Position numbers and translations under genes: made by a program | Part shown: piece after piece, positions 17,779-27,080 of the stretch | How the letters are laid out: each line of letters opens with the position of its first letter | How positions within the stretch are numbered: position 1 is the stretch's first letter | Origin: Desulfosudis oleivorans Hxd3 | Lineage (GTDB): Bacteria > Desulfobacterota > Desulfobacteria > Desulfobacterales > Desulfosudaceae | DNA length: 64,000 bases | Reading direction: 5' to 3' | Assembly (NCBI RefSeq): GCF_000018405.1 | Contig: NC_009943.1 | Coordinates: 2,421,001 to 2,485,000, forward strand | The notes under the pieces: generated by a model | Told to the model about the DNA's origin: nothing | Database searches by the model: none | What the model saw: the letters and a program-made list of their open reading frames with translations, nothing else

Positions 17779-18978
17779 ATGCTGACGAAAAAACAGCTTT
17801 CAAGATACGCGGACGTGCTGGTCTGGGGAATGTCAAAGGCACGGTCCGTTCCTTTTAAAAAGCATGATATCGTGGTGATCCGATACGACATGCCGGCCAC
17901 GGCCCTGGCTGAAGTCCTCTATGAAAAACTGCTGGCAGCGGGCCGGCAGGTGGTATTGCGGGCCGGCCAGACCGCGGTGATGGAAGAGACCTTCTACCGG
18001 TGCGCCGACGCCGAGCAACTGGTCTTCCTGGCCCCCGGGGACCGGGAGCTGATAAAAAACGTCAACGGCAACATCAGCCTGCTTGCGCCTGACTCCCTGA
18101 CCCATCTGAGCACAATCGACCCGATGAAGATCGGCAAGGCGGCCGCGGCCCGCAAACCCCTTCGCGACATTCTCGACAAACGGGAAAGCAACGGCGATTT
18201 TGCGTGGACCCTCTGCCTCTGCCCGACTGCAGAACTGGCCCGGCATGCCGGCCTTTCACTGGAGGACTATACCCGGCAGATCGTGAAGGCCTGTTTTCTG
18301 GACAAAAAAGACCCCACGGCCCACTGGGAGACGATCTTTCAAAAAGCAGCGGCCATTAAAAAATGGCTCAACAGCATGGAAATAAAGGTGCTGCACATCG
18401 CGTCCGAACACACCGACCTGGAGATCACGCCCGGCAAAAAAAGAAAGTGGGTGGGCATCTCCGGCCACAACATTCCCAGCTTTGAAATTTTCCTGTCGCC
18501 GGACTGGCGGGGCTCCCGGGGGGTCTATTTCGCGGACATGCCCTCTTTTCGCAACGGCAACCCGGTGCGCGACATGCGGGTGGAGTTCAAGGATGGGAAG
18601 GCCGTCAAGGTGACGGCCAGGGCGGGCCAGGCATTTGCGCGCAAGTACCTTTCCACGGACCCGGGCGCGGCCCGGCTGGGCGAGTTTTCCCTCACGGACA
18701 AACGGTTCTCGCGAATCGATAAGTTTATGGCCAACACCCTGTTTGACGAAAACTTCGGCGGGGCCAACGGCAACTGCCACGTGGCCCTGGGAGCCTCCTA
18801 TGCCGACACCTTTGCCGGCAACCCGGCGGCCCTGACCAAAACAATGAAGCAACAACTGGGGTTCAATGATTCGGCCATTCACTGGGACATCGTGAACACG
18901 GAAAAAAAGCGGGTGACTGCCGTGCTTGAAAACGGGGAGAAAACAACGATTTACGAAAACGGTAAGTTCACATATTAG
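17779..18978 (+). CDS. M29 family aminopeptidase
   Basis: This cytoplasmic metallo-aminopeptidase of 399 residues is of the thermophilic aminopeptidase (AmpS/AmpT) type, which removes N-terminal residues from peptides using two metal ions. The C-terminal half carries the family's metal-binding and catalytic positions: Glu in LGEFSL, Glu in LFDENFGGANGNCHVALG, the following His and Tyr (GASYADTF) and His/Asp in SAIHWDIVNTEK. The start at 17779 follows AGGAGG; the longer frame from 17746 lacks a site. Length and motif order agree with a full gene. It stands alone, divergent from the LysM gene. Confidence 0.87.
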   Translation: MLTKKQLSRYADVLVWGMSKARSVPFKKHDIVVIRYDMPATALAEVLYEKLLAAGRQVVLRAGQTAVMEETFYRCADAEQLVFLAPGDRELIKNVNGNISLLAPDSLTHLSTIDPMKIGKAAAARKPLRDILDKRESNGDFAWTLCLCPTAELARHAGLSLEDYTRQIVKACFLDKKDPTAHWETIFQKAAAIKKWLNSMEIKVLHIASEHTDLEITPGKKRKWVGISGHNIPSFEIFLSPDWRGSRGVYFADMPSFRNGNPVRDMRVEFKDGKAVKVTARAGQAFARKYLSTDPGAARLGEFSLTDKRFSRIDKFMANTLFDENFGGANGNCHVALGASYADTFAGNPAALTKTMKQQLGFNDSAIHWDIVNTEKKRVTAVLENGEKTTIYENGKFTY

Positions 18979-19090
18979 GATCTTCTCCAATTTAATGAGT
19001 GCGCAGGGTTCACCCTGCCCGTTATTGGCCGGTTTGTCTCATTCGTGACTGCAAGGAGCAACCTGTCCGCCATGGCCTTTGGCGACGGTG

Positions 19091-19152
19091 GAAGCGGCAA
19101 AGCAATCTCCTTCGCATATGGACAGGATTGCTTCGTTTCGCTGGCAATGACG
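19091..19152. repeat. Interspersed palindromic repeat (CATTGC-GAAG type), copy 1
   Basis: Inverted arms AAGCAATC (19100-19107) and GATTGCTT (19126-19133) are followed by a tail that reads, on the minus strand, CGTCATTGCCAGCGAAACG. The same family appears at 61629-61676, where it starts CGTCATTGCGAGG. Related elements are common between genes in many proteobacteria. Confidence 0.5.
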
Positions 19153-19158
19153 CTCTTT

Positions 19159-22143
19159 TTACTTCAACGACAGCACGGTTTCGACAAAACAGCCACCACC
19201 CCCACCGCCCTCCGCGGGGGGCGGATCGCTATCATCATTATCATCATCGTCATCGCTGTCGTCATCATCCTCAGACGGCGGCGGTGTGTCGGTAACCGTT
19301 ACCTGGCAGGTATCGGTATCGAAAAAATCACCATCATCCACGGTCAGACGGAACACCAGCGCAGTCCCGGCTGAACCAACCGTCGGCGCGGTAAAGGTGG
19401 GACGGGACGTTGCGGAGTCGGAAAGGGTTACTGACGGCCCGGACACCTGCTCCCAGAAAAAAGAGAGCAGCGTCTGACAGGCATCGTATGAGCCGGCCCC
19501 GTCCAGCCGGACGGTTGTCCCCTCCCGAACGGACTGAGCGGCACCGGCATTGGCCACCGGCGGAGCCAGGTTATCGTAAACATTCGGATCGGTTTCATCA
19601 TCGTCCAACCGGCCGTTGGCGTTGGCATCTTCCTGGCCGTCGAACGCGCAGTCTCCGTCGGTGTCAGAATTGAGCGGATCGGTGGTGGTGGTGTCGTCAA
19701 GGTCAGGCACAAATACATCCCTGTTTGTATCATCGGGAATATTAGCCAAGGTTTTCCCCTTCTCCGTGCCGTCCTGGATCCCGTCGCCGTCGGTGTCGAT
19801 GTTCCGGGGGTCGGTCTCATCTTCATCCACCAGGCCGTTTAAATTGCCATCCTCCACATCGTCGGCAATGCCATCGTCATCGGTGTCTCCGTCATGGGGG
19901 CTGGTGCCGGTGAGGATTTCCAGCAGCGTGGGCAGCGCATCCGCGTCTTCTTCGGTCACAGCCACAAAGGGCCGGAAATTCGGTTTGGTAACAACCACAA
20001 GGATGGCATCATCGGCTGCCAGGGGCGGGGCACAGGCCACAAGATCAGTGCCGCCGGAAGAGACGCCCTTGCCCAGGATAACGCCGTCCCGCGAAACGCA
20101 GATCACGGCTCCGGCCTGGCCCAGGGTGATCTCCAGGCCCCCAGACCCGGCGTCAATGGCATAATCGGAAACCGTCAAATCCTGAGGAACCCCTGTCCAG
20201 AGCCGCATGGTGGGGTCGCCGAACCAGTGAAAGCGCTCAAACTCCAGTTTTCGGTAACGTTCTTCTTCATACCAGGTGGCATAGTAGTATTTGCCGTAGT
20301 TGAACACCGGGCCCATTTCCCATGCAGGCTGGTCAAACGGCGTGTCTGAAGGATGGTAGTCCTCCGGAAAGTTGGGCCACAGTGCCTCCATCCACCCCCA
20401 GAACAGGCGGTCGTTGTGGCCGCTGTAGGTGGTTTCAGAGGCGGCCACAACACCGACGGCCCCGCCGTCCGGGTTGCGCTCCCATGATTCGGAAAAACAG
20501 GGGGTGTTGTTACCCACACTTTCCATGTCAAACTTGCCGGACAGGCAGGTGACGCTGAATACCACGGGCAGCAGGTCCTGATTTAGCAGGCCGGAAACAT
20601 CGGAGGTGGTATAGGTGACACTGTCCCACCGGCTGGTCTGGCCATGACCCCTGTAGGTTACCAGAAAACGGCCCGCGTTTACGGCCGTTGATATGTCAAC
20701 GGCATCGCCGTCCCAGGCAAAGCCGTTGCTCTCCAACAGATAGAACGGTATCGAATCGCCGGGGCCGCCGGAAAGCACGCCCGTAGTGCCGAAATTCCAG
20801 GAATCGTTATTCCAGTTCTGGGGAGATCGGTATCCGGTATAGTAAATCCGATCCACATCGTAGGCGTTCAGGTAGGCCGGGTCAGAAAAAAAGAGGGCCA
20901 TATCCTCGGCGGACTGGAGAAACCGGCGGTCCGCATAATTGTAAGGAGGGCTGGTATCCTGGAAATAGGCCACAATGGCCGCGTTCTGATAAAACCCCTC
21001 CCCGGCAGGCGGAGAAAGTTCATACCGGATAATATCCTCAACCCGCTTGATGGCCTGATCCAGTGTGTCCACGGAGAGCCGGCCCAGGCTCAAATCCGGA
21101 AAATAGTCGTCCCCGTCCACCGTGGCATAATACAGATCGGTGCCGCACCCATCCCCCCGGTGAGTGGGAATGAACTCCACATCCCCGACCAGCAGCACAT
21201 AAGAGGGGGGTATGGACCATGTATCGTAGGCATCCTGAATAAACGCCTGTATTTCTGCTGCGGTGGTCCCGGTCTGGCCGGTGGTCCGCACCTCGGTCAA
21301 AATACCCTGGGCCCGTTTCCAGTTGGCCAGCCGGTCGGCTGCGGCGACCAGTTCCGGCGGAGAGATAATCAACAGAAGCGCGGCATCGTCGGTGGCGCTT
21401 TTGGCGGTTACTGACCGGTCATCGGCTTTTGTGAGGGGTGGGCTGTCCATCTCCAGGGGGGCATTTAAAAACAGGCCCTCAAAAACCGGGGCCAGGGACC
21501 GGGAGTGCTTCCGCCGGTCGATAAAGCGACGGGTTCCCCCGTCAAAAGTCAACTGAACGGTGATGCGGGAATAGACCCTCAGGGTTTGGGAGACCGGATT
21601 GAACTGCACAGGGAAGAGCTGCAGCAGGGATGTTTCACACCCCCGAATGGAGACAGGCCCCTCCAGTTGAGCCACCTGCCGTGGGAAAAACCCGTTTTCT
21701 CCGTAGGCGACCCGGTCCTTTTCAAAAGGGGGGCCCTTTGCGGTGTTGCTTTCCGGCAGTGGGGCCTGGGCCGGAACCACGTTATACCCGGTCATCTCCT
21801 CAAACCGGGCATCCATCACCCTGACAGAAGCGGTTGCGCCTTGCGGCACCGCCACATACCGGCTGACAAAAGGCAGGGACGGTTTGCCGATACCGGAAAG
21901 ACGGCCCCCGCCCGGCACTGATATGCCGTGGTACACCATGCCGTCGCGCAGGGTTTCCGTTATATGGAGACCGGGAATATCAAGATCGATCACCATTCCG
22001 GAAGAATCTGACCGGACAGTTTCAAGGGCCGGTGGCCCGGCCTTGTGGCTGCCCGCGGCAATCCACCCGGCATGGGCCGGTCCCAGAAGCCAAAAACTCA
22101 GAACCAGCCCGAAAACCAACTGCCGAAAACCTGTTTTTTTCAT
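19159..22143 (-). CDS. Secreted C25 (gingipain-like) cysteine peptidase with calcium repeats and PKD domain
   Basis: The 994-residue secreted protein has a signal peptide (~1-26), an N-terminal propeptide-like beta domain (~40-215) and a C25 peptidase domain (~230-650). The catalytic His500 is in LVTYRGHGQTSRW and Cys533 in VFSVTCLSGKFD. Then come a small beta domain, thrombospondin-3-like calcium repeats (~770-865; DTDDDGIADD, NIDTDGDGIQDG), a PKD-like domain (~870-955), an Asp/Ser run and GGGGGGCFVETVLSLK at the end. The terminal Gly tract with one Cys recalls Cys-based C-terminal anchoring tags, but no membrane helix or basic tail follows. The ATG at 22143 is chosen for GGAG six bases upstream. 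It probably degrades or processes extracellular protein; the specificity is unknown. Confidence 0.88.
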   Translation of the reverse strand: MKKTGFRQLVFGLVLSFWLLGPAHAGWIAAGSHKAGPPALETVRSDSSGMVIDLDIPGLHITETLRDGMVYHGISVPGGGRLSGIGKPSLPFVSRYVAVPQGATASVRVMDARFEEMTGYNVVPAQAPLPESNTAKGPPFEKDRVAYGENGFFPRQVAQLEGPVSIRGCETSLLQLFPVQFNPVSQTLRVYSRITVQLTFDGGTRRFIDRRKHSRSLAPVFEGLFLNAPLEMDSPPLTKADDRSVTAKSATDDAALLLIISPPELVAAADRLANWKRAQGILTEVRTTGQTGTTAAEIQAFIQDAYDTWSIPPSYVLLVGDVEFIPTHRGDGCGTDLYYATVDGDDYFPDLSLGRLSVDTLDQAIKRVEDIIRYELSPPAGEGFYQNAAIVAYFQDTSPPYNYADRRFLQSAEDMALFFSDPAYLNAYDVDRIYYTGYRSPQNWNNDSWNFGTTGVLSGGPGDSIPFYLLESNGFAWDGDAVDISTAVNAGRFLVTYRGHGQTSRWDSVTYTTSDVSGLLNQDLLPVVFSVTCLSGKFDMESVGNNTPCFSESWERNPDGGAVGVVAASETTYSGHNDRLFWGWMEALWPNFPEDYHPSDTPFDQPAWEMGPVFNYGKYYYATWYEEERYRKLEFERFHWFGDPTMRLWTGVPQDLTVSDYAIDAGSGGLEITLGQAGAVICVSRDGVILGKGVSSGGTDLVACAPPLAADDAILVVVTKPNFRPFVAVTEEDADALPTLLEILTGTSPHDGDTDDDGIADDVEDGNLNGLVDEDETDPRNIDTDGDGIQDGTEKGKTLANIPDDTNRDVFVPDLDDTTTTDPLNSDTDGDCAFDGQEDANANGRLDDDETDPNVYDNLAPPVANAGAAQSVREGTTVRLDGAGSYDACQTLLSFFWEQVSGPSVTLSDSATSRPTFTAPTVGSAGTALVFRLTVDDGDFFDTDTCQVTVTDTPPPSEDDDDSDDDDDNDDSDPPPAEGGGGGGCFVETVLSLK

Positions 22144-22287
22144 TACCACTCCGGGAACTTAAAGCGTCCATACAGCGACACACAAGACCTGCACTGTAAG
22201 GAACGCGCGCGGCGGTGTCAACAAGAAAGCGGGAGATTCATGTGATAGTCGTTTAATTACAGCCGGCTGCATATGACATCGGCCGTG

Positions 22288-23493
22288 TCAGGCCGGGATA
22301 AAGGCCCTGAAAATCCGGCTGTCGCCGGTGATTTTATACCGGCCGGTACAAGCGGGCACAAAGGCGGAGGCACCGCTTTGCAGGGTGATGACGTCACCGG
22401 TTCTTTCTTCTGTAACGACCGCTGTTCCACCGACACACAGTATGATTTCCGCACTGCCATGACTTTCAGCCAGGCAGGGACCTTTCCCGGCATCGATCAC
22501 GGACAGGCCGAATTCACGGGACGGCACAGGATACAAAACCTCACAATCGCTGACCGCAACAGGTATCACCCCCTGCGGGGTCATCGGTTCAAAAGAGAGA
22601 ATCCGGACCAGCTCAGCACTGTCCACATGCTTGGCGGTCAACCCGCCCCGCAGGACATTATCCGAACTGGCCATCACCTCCAGGCCGGTTCCATGAAGGT
22701 AGGCATGAAGGGTTTTTGCCGGGAGAAAGAGAGCCTGACCCGGCTCCAGGGTCACCAGGTTCAGCAGCGCGGGAGCAAGGACGCCGATATCACCTGGATA
22801 TATCCGGTTTAAACGCACGATCCACTGGAACGCGGGATCCCGGTCAAGAAGGTTTTCCGCGTGATTCACGGCACAGCCCAGTACTGCCGCTTTCCGGTCC
22901 GCGGGCAGTTCAAGCAGTTGAGTGAAGAACAACCGTAACCCTTCAGGTGCCGACCGGTTGGCAAGGTCCGGGGTCAGCCGGACGATTTCGTTTTCCGGCA
23001 GCAGCAGAAAAAAAAGCTCTAGAATATCGGAAACAGGTCGAAAACCGCACAATGCGGTAAAAGGGGCAAGCGCGCAGAGACACTCGGGCTTGTGGTTGGC
23101 ATCCCGATAGTTTCGATGGGGGGTATTCAGGGGAATGCCGGCCTGGTTTTCCCGTTCAAACCCCTGTTCGGCCTGAACCTTGTCGGGATGGGCCTGAATG
23201 GAAAGCGGGGTTTCCGCGGCCAGCACCTTGAACAGAAAGGGCAGTTGGTTGCCGAACATCCGGGCGGCATCCGGACCAAGCGTTTGTTCAGGATGCCGGG
23301 CGATAAAATCAATCAGGGTAACGCCCCCCTCCTTCTCCTGAACTTTGGACGGGGCACTGGGATGCGCCCCCATCCACAACTCGGCCCATGGACGGGCTGA
23401 CGGGGAGGGTTTGCCAAGCAGATCGGCAATGGCGGTGCGGGAGCCCCACGCATAGGTCTGCACGGTGTTTTCCAGCAGCTTGATGTTACCCAT
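22288..23493 (-). CDS. manA: Mannose-6-phosphate isomerase, class I
   Basis: This zinc enzyme interconverts fructose-6-phosphate and mannose-6-phosphate, feeding GDP-mannose and glycan synthesis. The 401-residue protein has the full class I layout: an N-terminal NTVQTYAWGSRTAI, metal-ligand region PLSIQAHPDKVQAEQGF, Glu in DANHKPECLCAL, and a distal ligand near LPAKTLHAYLHGTGLEVMASSDNVLRGG (in part). GAGGAT precedes the ATG. It is monocistronic. A bifunctional ManC with its own isomerase-type cupin lies at 39389-40825, so the isomerase step may be duplicated. Confidence 0.94.
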   Translation of the reverse strand: MGNIKLLENTVQTYAWGSRTAIADLLGKPSPSARPWAELWMGAHPSAPSKVQEKEGGVTLIDFIARHPEQTLGPDAARMFGNQLPFLFKVLAAETPLSIQAHPDKVQAEQGFERENQAGIPLNTPHRNYRDANHKPECLCALAPFTALCGFRPVSDILELFFLLLPENEIVRLTPDLANRSAPEGLRLFFTQLLELPADRKAAVLGCAVNHAENLLDRDPAFQWIVRLNRIYPGDIGVLAPALLNLVTLEPGQALFLPAKTLHAYLHGTGLEVMASSDNVLRGGLTAKHVDSAELVRILSFEPMTPQGVIPVAVSDCEVLYPVPSREFGLSVIDAGKGPCLAESHGSAEIILCVGGTAVVTEERTGDVITLQSGASAFVPACTGRYKITGDSRIFRAFIPA

Positions 23494-23603
23494 GCATCCT
23501 CATTTGGATAAAGGCCGTCACGCATGGGCACCGGCGAAAATTAAGGTATGGGAACGCCGGACAGCCGGACGGACAAAACAAACCTGTGAAAGCTGGTGAA
23601 AGA

Positions 23604-23636
23604 CGGCGCCCGGCCGATGGTACGGGCCGGGCGCCG
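23604..23636 (-). terminator. Hairpin between manA and the HEAT-SH3b gene
   Basis: Perfect 12-bp arms CGGCGCCCGGCC/GGCCGGGCGCCG lie 18 bases beyond the stop of the leftward HEAT-SH3b gene. Only TCTTTC follows on the minus strand, so the U-tract is poor. Confidence 0.5.
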
Positions 23637-23653
23637 ATGCCTGTGAAGCAGGA

Positions 23654-25975
23654 CTAATTATTGACAAGCGAGGTGTATTCCTTGAACACATACCCAGTGG
23701 TGCCGTCTGCTTTTTTGATTTTAACCCACTCGGCAAGGGTGTCGAGCACCTCCACTTCTTCTCCCTGCGCCAGCTGGCCCACCTGCTCATCACCATAGGG
23801 CTCGGACCGGATATCCAGGGACTCCACGATTGAACGGACCTTTGGCACCGACGGCACGGCCGCCGTTTCCACCGGCGCCGGCGGCGTTACAGCCGGAAGG
23901 GTTTCCGGAGCCTGAGGCTTTACCACTGTTACCGGCGAAGGTTCTGGGGCTGCCGTTGTACCGGACACCACCTCGGTGTACTCCCTGAACACATAACCGG
24001 TGGTGCCGTCCGGTTTTCTGATCTTGAGCCAGTCGCCGTCCGATTCCAGGACATCGGCCTCTTCATTTAAGAAAAGCTTTCCAACACGACGGCCCTTCAG
24101 GTCCGGAACAGACCGAATGTTAAGGACATCCGCGGTGGAACGGATCATCGTTGCCGGCGCCGTCATAGCGGTACCGGCAGCGGCTGCGGCTGCGGCCTTC
24201 ATTGCCGCCGGCGCATCTCCGGCCTTTGCCACCACCTCGGTGTACTCCCTGAACACATAACCGGTGGTGCCGTCCGGTTTTCTGATCTTCAGCCAGTCGC
24301 CGTCCGATTCCAGGACTTTGGCCTCTTCATTTAACACAAGCTTTCCAACGCGACGGCCCTTCAGGTCCGGAACAGACCGAATGTTAAGGACATCCGCGGT
24401 GGAACGGATCATCATCGCAGACGGGGGCGTTACTGCTGCCGGCACCGTCACAGCGGCACCAGCCGCAGCCGCGGCTGCGGTCTTCATAGTGCCGGTCTCC
24501 ATTGTAGCCGGCGCAGCTCCCGCCATCGACACCACCTCGGCGTACTCCCTGAAAACATACCCGGTGGTGCCGTCCGGCTTTTTGATCTTGAGCCAGTCGG
24601 GCATGGTTTCAAGCAAGAGCGGGGTTTCGTTGGGATAAAGCTTGCCAATCCGCTGGCTGTTAACGCTGGGCATGGACCGGATGTTAAGCACATCCACGGT
24701 GGATCGGATTTTTGCCGGTGTCTTTTGCAGGATAACCGGGGCTTCAACCGCCACCGAAGCAGGACCTGCCGGACGGGTCCGAAGTCCGGCCACTGCAGTA
24801 CCGGCGTCCAGGCCCTTTAATACGTAAAGTGTCTCAAGGGCTGATTTTTTTACTTTAAAAGACTGGTCCTCGTGGGCTGACCGTTCCAGGGCCTGGAACA
24901 CCGGCTCGTTGCCGATGCGAAACTTGGCAATGGTATTCACCGCCGCCAGGCGAACCTCCTCGTTTATATCGTCCAGCCGCGAAAGAATCCCGGGCAGCAC
25001 CTTTTCCCGGTAGTCGGGGGAAACATTGCCCAGGGCCTCTGTTGCCGCCTTGCGCACATCGGCGTATTCATCATCCAGAAGTATCACAAGGGCATCCACT
25101 GTCCCGTCGGTCTTGGGGCCGATGCGGCCCAGAGAATGGGCCGCCTCACGCCGAACATCAAAATCCCGGTCGGAAAGGGCCTTGACCAGGTTGGGGACGG
25201 TGCTGTCCGCGTAAACTTCGAACCCGCCCAGGGAGTTGGCCGCCTCACGCCGCACGTCAAAATCGGGGTCCTTCAGGGAAGCTTTCAATGCCTCAATCAC
25301 CGAGGTATCGTTCTTGGGACCGATCTTCCCCAGGGCCTTTACCGCCTCCAGGCGGACATCATAGTCATGGAACCGGGAAGCCTCAATAAGGGCTGGATTG
25401 GCGGCCCTGGCCGCAAACCGCATTTCGCCAAGGGCATGGGCGGCGGCCCGCCGCACTTCATTGTAACGGGAGTTCCAGTCCGACTTATCCAGCAGGGCGG
25501 AGACCAGGGCCGGCACTGCATCGGCCCCTTCCGGTCCCATTTCCGCCAGATGATTGGCGGCATTCAGGCGGGCTATCCAGTCTTTTGACTCCAGGCGATT
25601 GATATGGACCCGCACCATCAGGTCCCTGTCTTCCTCTCCCGGATCAGGACCGATAATTTTCTCAATGGCATCGGCCCCTGCGGCCCGGACCTCATACCTG
25701 TCATCATCCAGCACATCCACCAGGTCGGGAAGCGCGCTCCTGGCATTGGGACCGATTCTTCCGAGGGTCTGTGCCGCCATGACCCGAACATCGGGCTTGC
25801 TGTCCTTCAACGCTTTTTGAAGCTCTGGAATGGCGGAAATCTTTGTCAAATCCTCGTCCGACGCAATGTCATACGCGCGATACCACGGGGCACAGGCAGC
25901 CAGCAGCCATACCGCCAGCACGGTTGCGAAAACAACCGCCGCTCCCCTGACAAAAGCGGAATGTTTTAAAGGCAT
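23654..25975 (-). CDS. Lipoprotein with HEAT repeats and four SH3b domains
   Basis: The 773-residue protein starts with a lipoprotein signal (VWLLAACAPWYRAY, Cys ~28). Residues ~45-400 are at least nine HEAT/PBS-lyase type repeats of ~31 residues (DVRREAAHSLGRIGP, DVRKAATEALGNVSP), a helical scaffold for protein contacts. From ~425 to the end come four bacterial SH3 domains (each VLNIRS...GKL...WLKI+KPDGTTGYVFREY), separated by Ala/Pro/Thr linkers; such domains usually bind cell-wall peptides. Domains 2 and 3 are nearly identical, reflecting a 183-bp internal duplication. It probably scaffolds an envelope complex. GGAGAA precedes the ATG. The next gene upstream on the same strand is the FGE-like lipoprotein, ~55 bases away. 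Confidence 0.85.
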   Translation of the reverse strand: MPLKHSAFVRGAAVVFATVLAVWLLAACAPWYRAYDIASDEDLTKISAIPELQKALKDSKPDVRVMAAQTLGRIGPNARSALPDLVDVLDDDRYEVRAAGADAIEKIIGPDPGEEDRDLMVRVHINRLESKDWIARLNAANHLAEMGPEGADAVPALVSALLDKSDWNSRYNEVRRAAAHALGEMRFAARAANPALIEASRFHDYDVRLEAVKALGKIGPKNDTSVIEALKASLKDPDFDVRREAANSLGGFEVYADSTVPNLVKALSDRDFDVRREAAHSLGRIGPKTDGTVDALVILLDDEYADVRKAATEALGNVSPDYREKVLPGILSRLDDINEEVRLAAVNTIAKFRIGNEPVFQALERSAHEDQSFKVKKSALETLYVLKGLDAGTAVAGLRTRPAGPASVAVEAPVILQKTPAKIRSTVDVLNIRSMPSVNSQRIGKLYPNETPLLLETMPDWLKIKKPDGTTGYVFREYAEVVSMAGAAPATMETGTMKTAAAAAAGAAVTVPAAVTPPSAMMIRSTADVLNIRSVPDLKGRRVGKLVLNEEAKVLESDGDWLKIRKPDGTTGYVFREYTEVVAKAGDAPAAMKAAAAAAAGTAMTAPATMIRSTADVLNIRSVPDLKGRRVGKLFLNEEADVLESDGDWLKIRKPDGTTGYVFREYTEVVSGTTAAPEPSPVTVVKPQAPETLPAVTPPAPVETAAVPSVPKVRSIVESLDIRSEPYGDEQVGQLAQGEEVEVLDTLAEWVKIKKADGTTGYVFKEYTSLVNN
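23967..24413. repeat. 183-bp direct duplication inside the HEAT-SH3b gene
   Basis: The segments 23967-24149 and 24231-24413 have equal length and differ at only a few positions by eye. They encode SH3b domains 3 and 2. The linker between them is not duplicated. This indicates a recent in-frame duplication or ongoing gene conversion, and a possible site of domain-number variation. Confidence 0.85.
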
Positions 25976-26030
25976 GTCATTCTCCTTGTTGTATGTAAGG
26001 ATTTGATGTTTCCACGCATCAAGAGACGGG

Positions 26031-26894
26031 TCAAGGATTTTTTACCAGCCGAAACCCGATATTGGAATATTTAAAATCAGGGGCCTCTTTTCCCCGGTAG
26101 GCGGCCCGGCAGTAACGGGCGCTGGAATACCAGCTGCCTCCGCGATAGACCCTGTAAGCATCTGTTTTGACGGTGGCCGGTCCCTGAGGATCAATCACCT
26201 TGTAGTCCGGATAGGGGCCGTACAGATCCTGGCACCACTCATATACGTTTCCATGCAGGTCGTGAATACCCAGCTTGTTGGGCGAAAAGCTGGCCACCGG
26301 CAGGGTGGTGTTACGGAACTCTCCGGTGGGACAGTTGTCAAGGGGAAAATTCCCGTTATAGTTGGCCTCCTCCGTTGAGAGGCACTCGCCGGAGGAGAAA
26401 AGAATCGAACCGACAATATTGACCACCCCTTTTACCACGCCCTTGATAATGTTCTCTTCGGTGCCCAGGCGGACGACATACTCCCACTCCGCCTCCGTCG
26501 GCAGCCGGTAGCGATCCGCCCCCTCTATTTTGTTCAGCCGGCGAATAAACTCCTGTACATCGTTCCACGATACGTTTTCCACCGGGCAGTCATAGCCGCA
26601 TGCTTTAAAGCCGGAAGGGTTGCTCTGCATCACCGCCTCCCACTGGCCCTGGGTCACCTCCGTGGTCTGGATGTAAAATCCCTGGGTCAGCACCACCTTG
26701 TGAAGGGTCTCGTCCTTAAAGCGACCGGGTTCCTTTGCCGGGCTGCCCATGACAAAGCTGCCCGGTGGAACATAGACGAACGCCATCTTCAAATGGTTGG
26801 TGCTGACAGGCGCCGGCGCCGGTTCCCTGGCCGCGCAAGCACAGATAACCACCGCCAGGGCAATGACCAGCAGCGCTACGATACATTTTTTCAT
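26031..26894 (-). CDS. Formylglycine-generating-enzyme-like (SUMF1 domain) lipoprotein
   Basis: The 287-residue protein begins with a lipoprotein signal (MKKCIVALLVIALAVVICAC). The SUMF1/FGE fold follows: MAFVYVPPGSFVMGS, ETLHKVVLTQGFYIQTTEVTQ, VENVSWNDVQEFI, YRLPTEAEWEYVVRLG, LHGNVYEWCQDLYG and VYRGGSWYSSARYCRAA. The C-terminal region has one Cys where sulfatase-activating FGE has a redox pair, so formylglycine formation is doubtful and a binding role is more likely. A hydrophobic stretch of about 18 residues (IIKGVVKGVVNIVGSILF, ~26400-26455) interrupts the usual spacing after the EWEY motif. The start at 26894 is chosen because it begins the signal peptide and follows a G-rich site. Related proteins often accompany envelope or regulatory lipoproteins like its downstream neighbour. 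Confidence 0.8.
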   Translation of the reverse strand: MKKCIVALLVIALAVVICACAAREPAPAPVSTNHLKMAFVYVPPGSFVMGSPAKEPGRFKDETLHKVVLTQGFYIQTTEVTQGQWEAVMQSNPSGFKACGYDCPVENVSWNDVQEFIRRLNKIEGADRYRLPTEAEWEYVVRLGTEENIIKGVVKGVVNIVGSILFSSGECLSTEEANYNGNFPLDNCPTGEFRNTTLPVASFSPNKLGIHDLHGNVYEWCQDLYGPYPDYKVIDPQGPATVKTDAYRVYRGGSWYSSARYCRAAYRGKEAPDFKYSNIGFRLVKNP

Positions 26895-27014
26895 CGGCCC
26901 CCCTGTTCTAGGAGAAATAGATACACGCCACCACCCCACCCTGGTGTCTGTTTAACGCGGTCACCAGTAATAGAAATCGGTAGCGATAAGGATATCTCTT
27001 TTGCCTGAAACAGA

Positions 27015-27052
27015 AAAGGGCATCCCATTTACTGAAAAATGAAACGCCCTTT
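27015..27052 (-). terminator. Possible terminator of the cold-shock gene
   Basis: On the minus strand, AAAGGGC and GCCCTTT pair across a 24-base loop and are followed by TCTGTTT. The stem is short, so this is tentative. Confidence 0.35.
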
Positions 27053-27080
27053 ACCCGTTTCAGTGAATACCATGAAACCC

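Noticed and set aside
23967-24413. Possible CRISPR-like or mobile repeat.
   Set aside because: Only two 183-bp units are present, in frame and inside a coding gene; they encode SH3b domains.
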